A stretch of DNA of 14,783 bases from Bacillota bacterium (GTDB taxonomy: Bacteria; Bacillota_E; Sulfobacillia; Sulfobacillales; Sulfobacillaceae): the NCBI GenBank assembly GCA_021820645.1, contig JAKADJ010000025.1, positions 1 to 14,783 on the forward strand. Direction: 5' to 3'. Shown piece after piece: positions 8,640 through 14,783 of the stretch; positions within the stretch are counted from its first letter, which is position 1, and every line of letters starts with the position of its first letter. A program made the translations under genes and the position numbers. The notes under the pieces were generated by a model. The model did no database searches and was not told where the DNA came from. It saw only the letters and a program-made list of their open reading frames with translations.

Positions 8640-8849
8640 TTACTTGATGCCGACCGGCGGCACTTCGATCTGGATCAAACCATGTTCAATTTCTTCTAAT
8701 GCGATCGTCACGGGTTTGGTATGCACCACATCTAACAATGGCTGGTGGCCGTCCATAATGGCTCGTGCTCTACGCGCCGATGCCACGACTAACGCGTACT
8801 TACTTTCCACTTGATCCGTTAACTCTTGCAAACTTAGTCGACGCCCCAT
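8640..8849 (-). CDS. rpoZ: RNA polymerase omega subunit
   Basis: Small subunit that binds the beta-prime subunit and helps assembly and stability of RNA polymerase. The 69 residues match the short Firmicutes omega. The signature SKYALVVASARRARAI occupies residues 16-31, and the second conserved segment KPVTIALEEIEHG residues 45-57. ATG 8849 lies three bases after the remA stop. AGGAG lies about 12 nt upstream inside the end of remA, a rather long spacing. The gene usually found between remA and rpoZ, gmk, is absent here. Confidence 0.95.
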   Translation of the reverse strand: MGRRLSLQELTDQVESKYALVVASARRARAIMDGHQPLLDVVHTKPVTIALEEIEHGLIQIEVPPVGIK

Positions 8850-8852
8850 TGC

Positions 8853-9140
8853 TTATTCAGTCTCCTCTTCGTCGTCGTCGAGCTCTGATGAGGGGGTCTC
8901 ACGATTGCTTAGACGATTTGCGACAGTTTCCGGTTGCACTGCCGATAATATCACATGATCGCTGTCCGTGATAATCACAGCCCGCGTGCGTCGACCGTAG
9001 GTAGCATCAATTAATACCCCTTGGTCCCGGGCTTCCGTAATAATCCGCTTGATCGGTGCTGAATCCGGACTCACAATTGCCACAATCCGGTTAGCGGACA
9101 CAATGTTCCCGAATCCGATGTTAACCAATTTTATATCCAA
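8853..9140 (-). CDS. remA: RemA-like extracellular matrix regulator (DUF370)
   Basis: Small DNA-binding protein; in Bacillus subtilis RemA activates biofilm matrix and osmoprotection genes by binding promoter DNA as a multimer. The first 77 residues follow the family closely: [18 protein letters not shown] (1-18), SPDSAPIKR (24-32), [12 protein letters not shown] (45-56, with the paired arginines 50-51 typical of the family) and [18 protein letters not shown] (60-77). The start is TTG at 9140, chosen because the family begins M-x-I-K and no ATG or GTG lies in frame upstream. The ribosome binding site is G-rich (AGGGGG, about 12 nt away). The C terminus carries an acidic tail ([10 protein letters not shown], 86-95), longer than usual. 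It is the first gene of the ten-gene operon. Confidence 0.95.
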   Translation of the reverse strand: MDIKLVNIGFGNIVSANRIVAIVSPDSAPIKRIITEARDQGVLIDATYGRRTRAVIITDSDHVILSAVQPETVANRLSNRETPSSELDDDEEETE

Positions 9141-9200
9141 TCTTCTGAGCGCCCCCCTACATCCCCCATGGTCCTCTGCTACTACGGTCTAGTGCCCTCA

Positions 9201-9230
9201 ATGATACGGGAGGCAACAACACCCTGTCAA
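9201..9230 (-). promoter_or_regulatory. Sigma-A-type promoter of the remA-to-kinase operon
   Basis: On the minus strand, TTGACA (9230-9225, perfect -35) is followed by an 18-nt spacer and TATCAT (9206-9201, five of six matches to TATAAT). Transcription would start near 9194, leaving a leader of about 54 nt before the remA TTG codon. No other promoter of this quality is seen before any gene downstream, so this is probably the main promoter of the ten-gene block. An imperfect TGCC...GGCA dyad (9193-9215) overlaps the -10 box and could be an operator. Confidence 0.75.
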
Positions 9231-9278
9231 TTTCGTGGCACATCACCTGACCAAACGGTTTCCCATACCTCGATGTGC

Positions 9279-9593
9279 TCATTCTTGCCAGGGAGCAAGC
9301 GATCGGCGTGGAATGGGAATCCCGAGTCGGAGTCTCGGACACCAGGCCTCCCTAGAGCCCCTTCTGCCCTCCTCGAGCTGACCGATTTTTGCGATCCACA
9401 ATGACTCCGAAGGACGAAAACCTCCGCCAGCCTGGTCCGTGGCGAGATGGCTCCGATGAGACTCCGCACTCATGATGGATAAAAGGGGTCGCCGCGAGTT
9501 CCGGGAGCGACCGGTCATCCAAAACAGCACCAACGCGATCACCATCACCCCCACACTAATTTGAACAATATGACGAACCCGGCTCGTTCGCAT
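9279..9593 (-). CDS. Doubtful hypothetical protein with an N-terminal membrane helix
   Basis: A 104-codon frame of unknown family. Residues 1-7 are basic, residues 9-27 (HIVQISVGVMVIALVLFWM) would form one membrane helix with an N-in anchor or uncleaved signal, and the rest is rich in Arg, Ser and Gly without recognisable structure. A GGGGA lies about 6 nt before the ATG, a modest ribosome binding site. I see no promoter. The frame ends about 49 nt before the remA -35 box. In favour: a well-placed hydrophobic N terminus. Against: low-complexity, arginine-rich remainder, and overlapping open frames of similar length (9227-9469 and 9157-9342). It could also be a frameshifted remnant. Confidence 0.3.
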   Translation of the reverse strand: MRTSRVRHIVQISVGVMVIALVLFWMTGRSRNSRRPLLSIMSAESHRSHLATDQAGGGFRPSESLWIAKIGQLEEGRRGSREAWCPRLRLGIPIPRRSLAPWQE

Positions 9594-9656
9594 GCCACGT
9601 CCCCAATTCCCGAGAGTTATGCTTCTAGTCTACCCATCTCATTTCTGAAGGTTCTC

Positions 9657-9666
9657 GTGGTATACT
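9657..9666 (+). promoter_or_regulatory. Extended -10 promoter for the dedA-family gene
   Basis: TGGTATACT (9658-9666) fits the extended -10 pattern TGnTATAAT with five of six matches in the hexamer. No good -35 box lies 16-18 nt upstream (the sequence there is CTCATT), as is common for extended -10 promoters. The start of transcription would fall near 9673, immediately before the AAAGGAG ribosome binding site, giving a very short leader of about 22 nt. Confidence 0.5.
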
Positions 9667-9694
9667 GGTCCCATTTGAAAGGAGCATTGCTTAC

Positions 9695-10315
9695 GTGGGA
9701 GCCGCCATCACGTTTGTCACCCTGTGGATTGGTCGCATCGGGTACATCGCCGTATTTGCGGTACTATTCATCGAAAGCGTAGGGGTTCCAAGCCCTTCGG
9801 AAATTATGCTGTTGTTGTCGGGTTATGAGGTGTATAAGGGAACCTTTAGTTATCCGCTTGTGGTATTGATCGGTGCGTTGGGCAGTATTATGGGCGCCAC
9901 CACCGCTTACTGGATTGCGCGGCTCGGAGGACGCCCCTTAATCTTGAAACGGTTTCGGTTTATTTTCAAAAATGAATCACGACTGCAGTATTGGGAGAAT
10001 TATTTTCGAACCAAAGGCGACAAGGTTGTTTTAATTGGTCGGATCATCTCCGGCGTGCGCATGATCATTTCCTATCCAGCGGGGATCTTCGAGATGCCGT
10101 TTCGTCGCTTCCTTATCTTCACCGTGATTGGGTCGATTCTTTGGCCACTAATCGCGGTCACCGCGGGGGTGCTTTTGGGACCCCATGTAAAAAGTGGGTT
10201 GGCCGCTTTTCACAAGTATGAGGTCCCCGGTATCATTCTCATCGTGGTGCTAGCCGCTTTCTGGTGGTTCTGGGAGCGTCAACGGCGAAAACGGAGATTC
10301 CACCGCAATCCTTAA
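9695..10315 (+). CDS. DedA-family integral membrane protein (VTT/SNARE-associated domain)
   Basis: 206-residue membrane protein of the DedA family. Members act at the cytoplasmic membrane; several are linked to proton-motive force, envelope homeostasis or recycling of undecaprenyl-phosphate and other lipids. Hydrophobic segments lie at about 5-28, 52-75, 138-162 and 178-193, with the re-entrant region between them. Typical motifs: ESVGVPSPSEIMLLLSG (27-43, acidic residues 27 and 36) and GRIISGVRMIISYPAG (115-130, with Arg116 and Arg122), followed by MPFRRF (134-139). The C terminus is strongly basic (RQRRKRRFHR), expected in the cytoplasm. The start is GTG 9695 with AGGAG 10 nt upstream; no other in-frame start fits. 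It stands alone with its own promoter. Its stop overlaps the dapF stop on the other strand. The exact substrate cannot be told from sequence. Confidence 0.93.
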   Translation: MGAAITFVTLWIGRIGYIAVFAVLFIESVGVPSPSEIMLLLSGYEVYKGTFSYPLVVLIGALGSIMGATTAYWIARLGGRPLILKRFRFIFKNESRLQYWENYFRTKGDKVVLIGRIISGVRMIISYPAGIFEMPFRRFLIFTVIGSILWPLIAVTAGVLLGPHVKSGLAAFHKYEVPGIILIVVLAAFWWFWERQRRKRRFHRNP

Positions 10316-11181
10316 TCTTGCTCCGGGATCCAATAGCGTCCCTCAAAGACTTCTACGGCTGATCCCGTGAGATAAACATCCCCGGAGGCTTCATCCCACT
10401 GAGCCTGCATTTCTCCTCCCGGCACTTCGATCCATGCTTCACGATTCACGCCGTGCCCGAGCACCGCAGCCACCAGTGCAGCCGCAGCGCCGGTGCCGCA
10501 CGCCAAGGTCATCCCTGATCCACGCTCCCAATGACGCATACGTAGATGATTGGCATCCACTACCTCGACCGAGTGTACATTGATGCGGTGCAAAAACATC
10601 TCGTGATGCTCAATGAGGGGCCCATAATGTTGCAAGGTGTTCCACTCCCACAGCGGACCAAAAACCATGAGATGCGGATTGCCCATGGATACGCATGAAA
10701 TCAGGACGGTGCGATCGCCGAGGTCGAAAAGCTCCTCAAGACACGGTGTATCGGGATTCCCTTGCATTCCAATGGCTCCCCGCATTAATGCGGGCCTCCC
10801 CATATTGACTCGGATTTTCGTGGCGAGCCCTTCTTGATGTTCCAAAATCTCAGGAAATCGCAAGCCAGCCCCGGTTTCAATCCCCAATCCAGGTTGCCAT
10901 TGCTGGCGATCATAGAGCCATTTGGTCATCGCACGGAGCCCGTTTCCACACATCTCGGATTCCGATCCATCCGCATTAAAAATTCTCATCGATGCCAGAG
11001 CGTTGGGCCCTCGAGCCAAGTCAATCAAGATAATCCCGTCGGCCCCGATCCCAAAATGACGCGAACTCATGGCGACGGCTATCGCACTCCAGTCGATAGG
11101 GCAGGTCGGGTCCATGGCACGCACGTCGATAAAGAGGTAGTCGTTCCCCAATCCATGCATCTTAGTAAAGGTTAACGTCAT
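10312..11181 (-). CDS. dapF: Diaminopimelate epimerase
   Basis: Converts LL- to meso-diaminopimelate, the precursor of lysine and of peptidoglycan cross-links, by a two-base mechanism. With ATG 11181 the protein has 289 residues, close to the family norm, and begins MTLTFTKMHGLGNDY as expected. The two catalytic cysteines are Cys78 in SEMCGNGLR and Cys228 in LACGTGA. Other family signatures are FGIGADG (43-49), FNADGSESE (68-76) and WERG (218-221). A frame open up to ATG 11226 would add 15 residues, and that ATG also has an AGGGAG site but only 3-4 nt away. GGGGAG 6 nt before 11181 and the family N terminus favour the shorter form. The gene is transcribed alone. No convincing promoter is seen in the 112 nt upstream; a TATTCT box with a poor -35 exists. 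Confidence 0.96.
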   Translation of the reverse strand: MTLTFTKMHGLGNDYLFIDVRAMDPTCPIDWSAIAVAMSSRHFGIGADGIILIDLARGPNALASMRIFNADGSESEMCGNGLRAMTKWLYDRQQWQPGLGIETGAGLRFPEILEHQEGLATKIRVNMGRPALMRGAIGMQGNPDTPCLEELFDLGDRTVLISCVSMGNPHLMVFGPLWEWNTLQHYGPLIEHHEMFLHRINVHSVEVVDANHLRMRHWERGSGMTLACGTGAAAALVAAVLGHGVNREAWIEVPGGEMQAQWDEASGDVYLTGSAVEVFEGRYWIPEQD

Positions 11182-11338
11182 CCGTCGCTCCCCCCAAATT
11201 CTCTTTAAGAGACCATCTAATGCCATAGACTCCCTACGGGTGGTAGAACTTCCTCTAGAATACCGTTTCGTATACTAGGAGTGCACGGAACTTAGAATGC
11301 TTTTTGTTACGACCTCGCACTGACGTCCGACAGCGCGA

Positions 11339-14044
11339 TTAGCTGCGAGCACTCCGAGGTGACACCACTCGTTTGGTGGGCCGTAGGACCACCTCTCTTA
11401 AACCCGAACCCATTTGGACAAACCCCGATGCCAAGATGACGATAGCCCAATCTGCCCACCCCAGGGGATCGGTCTTGAATAAACGTCCCAATTCGGGCAC
11501 ATAGATAATAGCTAACAGCATAAGGATCGATGAACTAACCGCCGCGATAATCCACCAGTTAGAGAAAAGACCCACTTCCAAGAAACTTCTTTCCTCAGTG
11601 CGGGCGTCAAATACGTGAAACAGTTGGCTCATAATGAGGGTGGAGAGAGCCATGGTCCGAGCTTCTCGGAGTCCCATACCCAAGGGGCCGGTAGCCATCA
11701 AGAACACTAACAAAGTACTCACCCCGATAAGCACGCCACGAAATCCGATTTTCGCCCCCAAACCTCGCGCAAAGATTCCTTCCCGAGGTGGGCGCGGAGG
11801 CCGAGCCATCACCCCAGGGGCGGCAGGGTCCACTCCAAGTGCCATGGCAGGAAGCCCATCGGTGACTAAGTTGACAAATAGAATTTGAATGGGCAGCAGC
11901 GGCAACGGTAGCCCGAAGAATGCGGCCAAAAACATGACCAAGACCTCACCAACATTACAAGCTAAAAGGTAGCGGATGAACTTCCTGATGTTGTCATAAA
12001 TAGCGCGTCCTTCTTTGATGGCTTTGACGATCGTGGCGAAATTGTCATCGGTCAAAATCATCGCGGATGCTTCTTTTGTCACATCGGTTCCGGTAATGCC
12101 CATGGCGATCCCAATATCCGCTTCTTTCACGGCCGGAGCGTCGTTGACACCATCCCCCGTCATCGCCACCACGTCGCCACGCTTTTTCCAAGCTTTGACG
12201 ACCCGTAATTTATGGGGTGGAGAAACGCGCGCATATACCCGAATCCGTTGCACCCGGTCAGCGAGTTCCTCATCACTTAATAAGTCTAACTCGCGGCCCG
12301 TAACCACCTCGTCTCCGGGCCCTAGCATGCCCAACTCGGCCGCAATGGCTCGCGCCGTATTGGGGTGGTCACCCGTAATCATCACCGTTTTAACCCCAGC
12401 GCGAGTAGCATCGCGCACCGCTTCCACAGCTTCTGGTCGCGGCGGATCGATCATCCCCATGAGACCCAGGAATACCAGATCCTGTTCCCAACGGCCGCTG
12501 TCTTCCCGTACTGCCAGGGGCCGATACGCCACAGCCAATACCCGCAAAGCCCGTGCAGCCATGGTGTCATTAGCCTTCAGGATCTCCTGGCGGGTTTTTA
12601 CATCTAAGAGTATGGCTTCTCCTAGCCGTTGATAGCGTGTACACAGGCTAATAATGACATCCGGTGCTCCTTTAACATACACAAAGGACTGACCCTGTAC
12701 ATCCGTCACAGACACGGCCATGCGTTGGCGCTCCGACTCGAAGGGGATTTCATCAGCCCGTAGATACCCGCGAACTAGGTCCGAAGGGCGTTTTTCGCCT
12801 CCTTCCACTGCTGCCCAGAGCATGGCGAGTTCGGTAGGATCCCCATGACCGGCTGCACCAGCTGCATTCGGCTCTTCGGCGTTCAATCCCGCGTTATTAC
12901 ACAACACCGCCCCTTGCATCAAGTGATCGAAGTCTCGCCGCACTAAATCGTGGGCCTCGGAACGTGCCGCTGAGAACCCTGCCTGATCACGCTGCCAACG
13001 TCCACTGGATGTATACATCTCGGTAACCGTCATTTTGTTGCGAGTTAAGGTCCCCGTCTTGTCGGAGCAAATCACGGTAGTACATCCCAGTGTCTCTACG
13101 GCGGGCAACCGCCGGATGATAGCGTGCGCCCGGATCATTCGCTGCACGCCCAACGCCAGTGCAATCGTCACGATAGCTGGTAGTCCTTCGGGGATTGCCG
13201 CCACAGCCAAACTGACCCCTGTCAGAAACATTTGGTACAAAGGTTCACCGCGAAATAGACCCGTGATGACCACGCCGCCCACGATCAAGAGACTCAAGAT
13301 CACGAGAATCTTACCTAATTGCTCAAGCCTTCGTTGTAATGGCGTTTGTTCTTCCACAGCTTCTCGAATAAGGTGGGCGATCATTCCCATCTCAGTATGC
13401 ATACCGGTCTCTACCACCATGGCTCGCCCACGACCGCGACTAATCACGGTCCCCATAAATACCATATTGGAACGGTCTCCAACGGGAAGGGATGGGTCGG
13501 ATAAGGCGTCAATTCGCTTGATGACACTGGACGACTCGCCGGTCAAGGCCGCTTCCTCGGCTTCGAGACCTCGACACGTCAACAAGCGCGAATCGGCCGG
13601 CACCAGATCGCCCGCCTCCAACTCGATAACGTCTCCGGGCACCAGTTCGCGGGCGGGAAGCTCTACCATACGTCCCTGACGTAGCACATTGGCCGTGGGT
13701 GCGGTTAAAGCCTTCAAAGTTTCCACAGATTTTTCGGCCCGAAATTCTTGAACAAAACCCAAAATGGCGTTCATGATCACAATGGCCACAATCGTGATCG
13801 CGTCGCCCAATTCACCCAAAAGAAAGGCAATTACGGTGGCTCCCAAAAGGACCAAGACCATGAAGTCCTTAAATTGCCCGAAAAATATACTTAATGGTGA
13901 AACCACTGGTGCTCCCAATAATGCGTTGGGTCCGACTTCTTCCAACCGCTTATCAGCATCCTCCACATGTAGGCCCCAGTCTGCATCAGAACGACACTGA
14001 ATCACCACTTCTTCTGGCTTTAAAGTATGCCACAATGTTCCCAC
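11339..14044 (-). CDS. Type II P-type ATPase, probable calcium-transporting
   Basis: 901-residue ATP-driven cation pump of the SERCA/PMR1 class, close in context to Bacillus YloB. Order: N-terminal actuator part, M1-M2 (about 50-100), TGES (168-171), M3-M4 with PEGLP (285-289), phosphorylation site SDKTGTLT (327-334, Asp328), nucleotide domain with KGAP (458-461), TGDH (557-560), hinge MTGDGVNDAP (628-637), and a C-terminal set of six helices (about 690-885). Calcium ligands of SERCA site II are present: Glu286 (M4), Asn725 and Asp729 (M6, NLVTDGLP). Of site I, Asn697 and Glu700 (M5, NVGE) are kept, but the M8 glutamate (SERCA Glu908) aligns with Gln807, as in single-site pumps such as PMR1. 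One calcium per cycle is therefore inferred. The start is GTG 14044 with AGGAGGG 6 nt upstream. Export of calcium (or manganese) across the cytoplasmic membrane is expected. Confidence 0.94.
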   Translation of the reverse strand: MGTLWHTLKPEEVVIQCRSDADWGLHVEDADKRLEEVGPNALLGAPVVSPLSIFFGQFKDFMVLVLLGATVIAFLLGELGDAITIVAIVIMNAILGFVQEFRAEKSVETLKALTAPTANVLRQGRMVELPARELVPGDVIELEAGDLVPADSRLLTCRGLEAEEAALTGESSSVIKRIDALSDPSLPVGDRSNMVFMGTVISRGRGRAMVVETGMHTEMGMIAHLIREAVEEQTPLQRRLEQLGKILVILSLLIVGGVVITGLFRGEPLYQMFLTGVSLAVAAIPEGLPAIVTIALALGVQRMIRAHAIIRRLPAVETLGCTTVICSDKTGTLTRNKMTVTEMYTSSGRWQRDQAGFSAARSEAHDLVRRDFDHLMQGAVLCNNAGLNAEEPNAAGAAGHGDPTELAMLWAAVEGGEKRPSDLVRGYLRADEIPFESERQRMAVSVTDVQGQSFVYVKGAPDVIISLCTRYQRLGEAILLDVKTRQEILKANDTMAARALRVLAVAYRPLAVREDSGRWEQDLVFLGLMGMIDPPRPEAVEAVRDATRAGVKTVMITGDHPNTARAIAAELGMLGPGDEVVTGRELDLLSDEELADRVQRIRVYARVSPPHKLRVVKAWKKRGDVVAMTGDGVNDAPAVKEADIGIAMGITGTDVTKEASAMILTDDNFATIVKAIKEGRAIYDNIRKFIRYLLACNVGEVLVMFLAAFFGLPLPLLPIQILFVNLVTDGLPAMALGVDPAAPGVMARPPRPPREGIFARGLGAKIGFRGVLIGVSTLLVFLMATGPLGMGLREARTMALSTLIMSQLFHVFDARTEERSFLEVGLFSNWWIIAAVSSSILMLLAIIYVPELGRLFKTDPLGWADWAIVILASGFVQMGSGLREVVLRPTKRVVSPRSARS

Positions 14045-14302
14045 AGGGATCCCTCCTGTCCCATCCTCGTCCTATGGGTATGTCCCTGTTTCACGAGACA
14101 GAACTGGTCTCCCTTGGGCTCTACCGCCGGCAAACTTCCTCGACATGCATAGATCCGTCACTAGTTCGGATAGACTAGTCATAAAGGATTGATTATTGCA
14201 TTTACTTCGAGTACACTATGTGTGATAGTTAACATTTTTCAGTTATCTCAGTGAATTTGGGCAACAAGGAACCCATTCGATTGATGAGGAGGACCGCATA
14301 TA
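14045..14302. promoter_or_regulatory. Divergent regulatory spacer between the P-type ATPase and a small membrane protein
   Basis: 258 nt shared by two outward-facing genes. It contains the ATPase ribosome binding site (overlapping the palindrome AGGGATCCCT at 14045-14054), two copies of ACTAGT (14160-14165 and 14174-14179, 14 nt centre to centre), a promoter-like pair on the plus strand (14189-14217) and the strong ribosome binding site of the plus-strand gene. I see no convincing promoter for the ATPase on the minus strand. Confidence 0.5.
14189..14217 (+). promoter_or_regulatory. Probable promoter of the small membrane protein gene
   Basis: TTGATT (14189-14194) and TACACT (14212-14217) are separated by exactly 17 nt; each matches four of six consensus positions. 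The surrounding sequence is locally AT-rich. Transcription would start near 14224, leaving about 80 nt before the ATG. The paired ACTAGT motifs lie just upstream of the -35 box. Confidence 0.5.
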
Positions 14303-14650
14303 ATGATGTCGCGGAATAGCTTAACTAGAGCCCATAGCAGTCCGAAAGACCAGCAGGCCAACGCGCCGAGCGAGTGGTCGGCCCATTCCCTCATTTTTAG
14401 TCTCCTCATCGTCGGGATCGGGGGATTTGAACTGATCATGGGGACATTTTTGGCCCATTTGATAAGTGCTGGCCATGGCCAAGGAGTTCCTTTGCTCGCA
14501 GCGCTTAGTGCGACTCCCATTATCGCACTCCTAGCGATAAGCCTCTCGAGTCGTCGAACCAAAACGGCACCGGCCACCAGGCCATCATATTTACGCGTAG
14601 TGCAAACCCCTCCCATTTTGGGTGTGAATGAACCGCCACTAGAACCCTAA
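14303..14650 (+). CDS. Small two-helix membrane protein, family not recognised
   Basis: 115 residues. The N-terminal 27 residues are polar (rich in Ser, Arg, Gln). Two hydrophobic helices follow at about 28-55 (SLIFSLLIVGIGGFELIMG and on) and 62-82 (GVPLLAALSATPIIALLAIS), joined by a short loop with HGQG. The C terminus is basic and then proline-rich (RRTKTAPATRPS, TPPILGVNEPPLEP). With SRR after helix 2 both ends are predicted to face the cytoplasm. Evidence that it is real: GAGGAGGA ends 9 nt before ATG 14303 (a second ATG follows at 14306), there is a promoter-like pair upstream, and a strong hairpin terminator begins 14 nt after the stop. I do not recognise the family and assign no function. 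It is divergent from the calcium pump gene. Confidence 0.7.
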   Translation: MMSRNSLTRAHSSPKDQQANAPSEWSAHSLIFSLLIVGIGGFELIMGTFLAHLISAGHGQGVPLLAALSATPIIALLAISLSSRRTKTAPATRPSYLRVVQTPPILGVNEPPLEP

Positions 14651-14664
14651 CTCAAGGGAACGTC

Positions 14665-14698
14665 AGGAGGCCCCGGCCATAAAGCCCGGGGCCTCTTT
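14665..14698 (+). terminator. Rho-independent terminator after the small membrane protein gene
   Basis: Perfect 10-bp GC-rich stem (GAGGCCCCGG at 14667-14676 with CCGGGGCCTC at 14686-14695, extendable to 12 bp with one G-T pair), a 9-nt loop, and TTT directly after the right arm. The T-run is short. The opposite strand has no T-run, so the terminator acts on the plus strand. Confidence 0.8.
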
Positions 14699-14783
14699 GA
14701 ATACGCGCGCCGACAAATTTTCCCAGGCCAGACCCGATGTCCCTGGCGTCCGAATCGTCTGGCAGGGTACCAGCCCGCGGTAA

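Larger units (their letters stand above)
9141..9694. other. 554-nt spacer between divergent remA and dedA
   Basis: This stretch holds the remA promoter (minus strand), the dedA promoter and ribosome binding site (plus strand), and one doubtful ORF (9279-9593, minus). I find no recognisable protein family, tRNA, clear riboswitch or terminator hairpin with a T-run. In related Firmicutes yicC commonly precedes remA; no YicC-like sequence is seen here in any frame. Confidence 0.6.

Noticed and set aside
9227..9469. Alternative minus-strand frame upstream of remA
   Set aside because: It overlaps the doubtful 9279-9593 frame, runs into the remA -35 box and has no ribosome binding site or family.
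10506..10522. DapF RGSGMTLACG instead of RGxGETLACG as a possible active-site defect
   Set aside because: As I recall, similar non-Glu residues occur at this position in other Firmicutes DapF proteins, and both catalytic cysteines and the ERG motif are intact.
11311..11338. Hairpin after the ATPase stop as a terminator
   Set aside because: The stem (about 9 bp with a mismatch and a G-T pair) is not followed by a T-run, so I cannot support an intrinsic terminator.
12015..13679. Two plus-strand open frames (205 and 214 codons) inside the ATPase gene
   Set aside because: They lie antisense to conserved ATPase motifs and have compositions typical of a reverse-complemented GC-rich gene.
14700..14783. 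Open frame entering from the right edge on the minus strand
   Set aside because: Only about 44 codons, it reads through the terminator hairpin and shows no recognisable sequence; the window is too short to judge.
1..14783. Mobile elements, CRISPR arrays, tRNA/rRNA genes, toxin-antitoxin or defence genes
   Set aside because: I found no transposase, spaced repeats, cloverleaf or typical defence domains; the content is conserved chromosomal housekeeping.

Overview
The window looks like an ordinary chromosomal segment of a Gram-positive (Firmicutes-type) bacterium. The gene order on the minus strand, remA - rpoZ - coaBC - priA - def - fmt - rsmB - rlmN - stp (PP2C phosphatase) - Ser/Thr kinase, is the conserved Firmicutes block that in Bacillus subtilis also has a calcium P-type ATPase (yloB) just upstream. 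RemA and the kinase/phosphatase pair in this order argue strongly for Firmicutes. An acidophilic or thermophilic lineage such as Sulfobacillus is only a guess from gene style and cannot be shown here.

Layout. Positions 1-9140 (minus strand, read from right to left) hold ten tightly packed genes: gaps of 0-42 nt, several stop/start overlaps and no internal terminator. One good sigma-A-like promoter (TTGACA, 18 nt, TATCAT on the minus strand, 9201-9230) sits in front of remA. The block combines transcription (RpoZ), a DNA-binding matrix regulator (RemA), coenzyme A synthesis (CoaBC), replication restart (PriA), formyl-methionine handling (Fmt, Def), 23S and 16S rRNA methylation (RlmN, RsmB) and a reversible Ser/Thr phosphorylation pair. 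The kinase runs off the left edge. Compared with the usual order, yicC and gmk (guanylate kinase) are missing around remA.

Positions 9141-9694 are mostly non-coding. They hold the remA promoter, a doubtful 104-residue membrane-anchored ORF and an extended -10 promoter for a DedA-family membrane protein (plus strand, 9695-10315). That gene converges on dapF (minus strand, 10312-11181), and the two stop codons share one TTAA.

Positions 11339-14044 (minus) encode a complete type II P-type ATPase with calcium-pump signatures. A 258-nt divergent spacer separates it from a small two-helix membrane protein (plus, 14303-14650). That gene has its own promoter-like sequence, a strong ribosome binding site and a strong hairpin terminator. 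The last 84 bases hold nothing I can assign.

I see no mobile element, CRISPR array, tRNA, rRNA or defence system. The points worth a second look are the missing gmk/yicC, the start of the phosphatase gene, the unstudied small membrane protein next to the calcium pump, and a few substitutions in otherwise invariant motifs.
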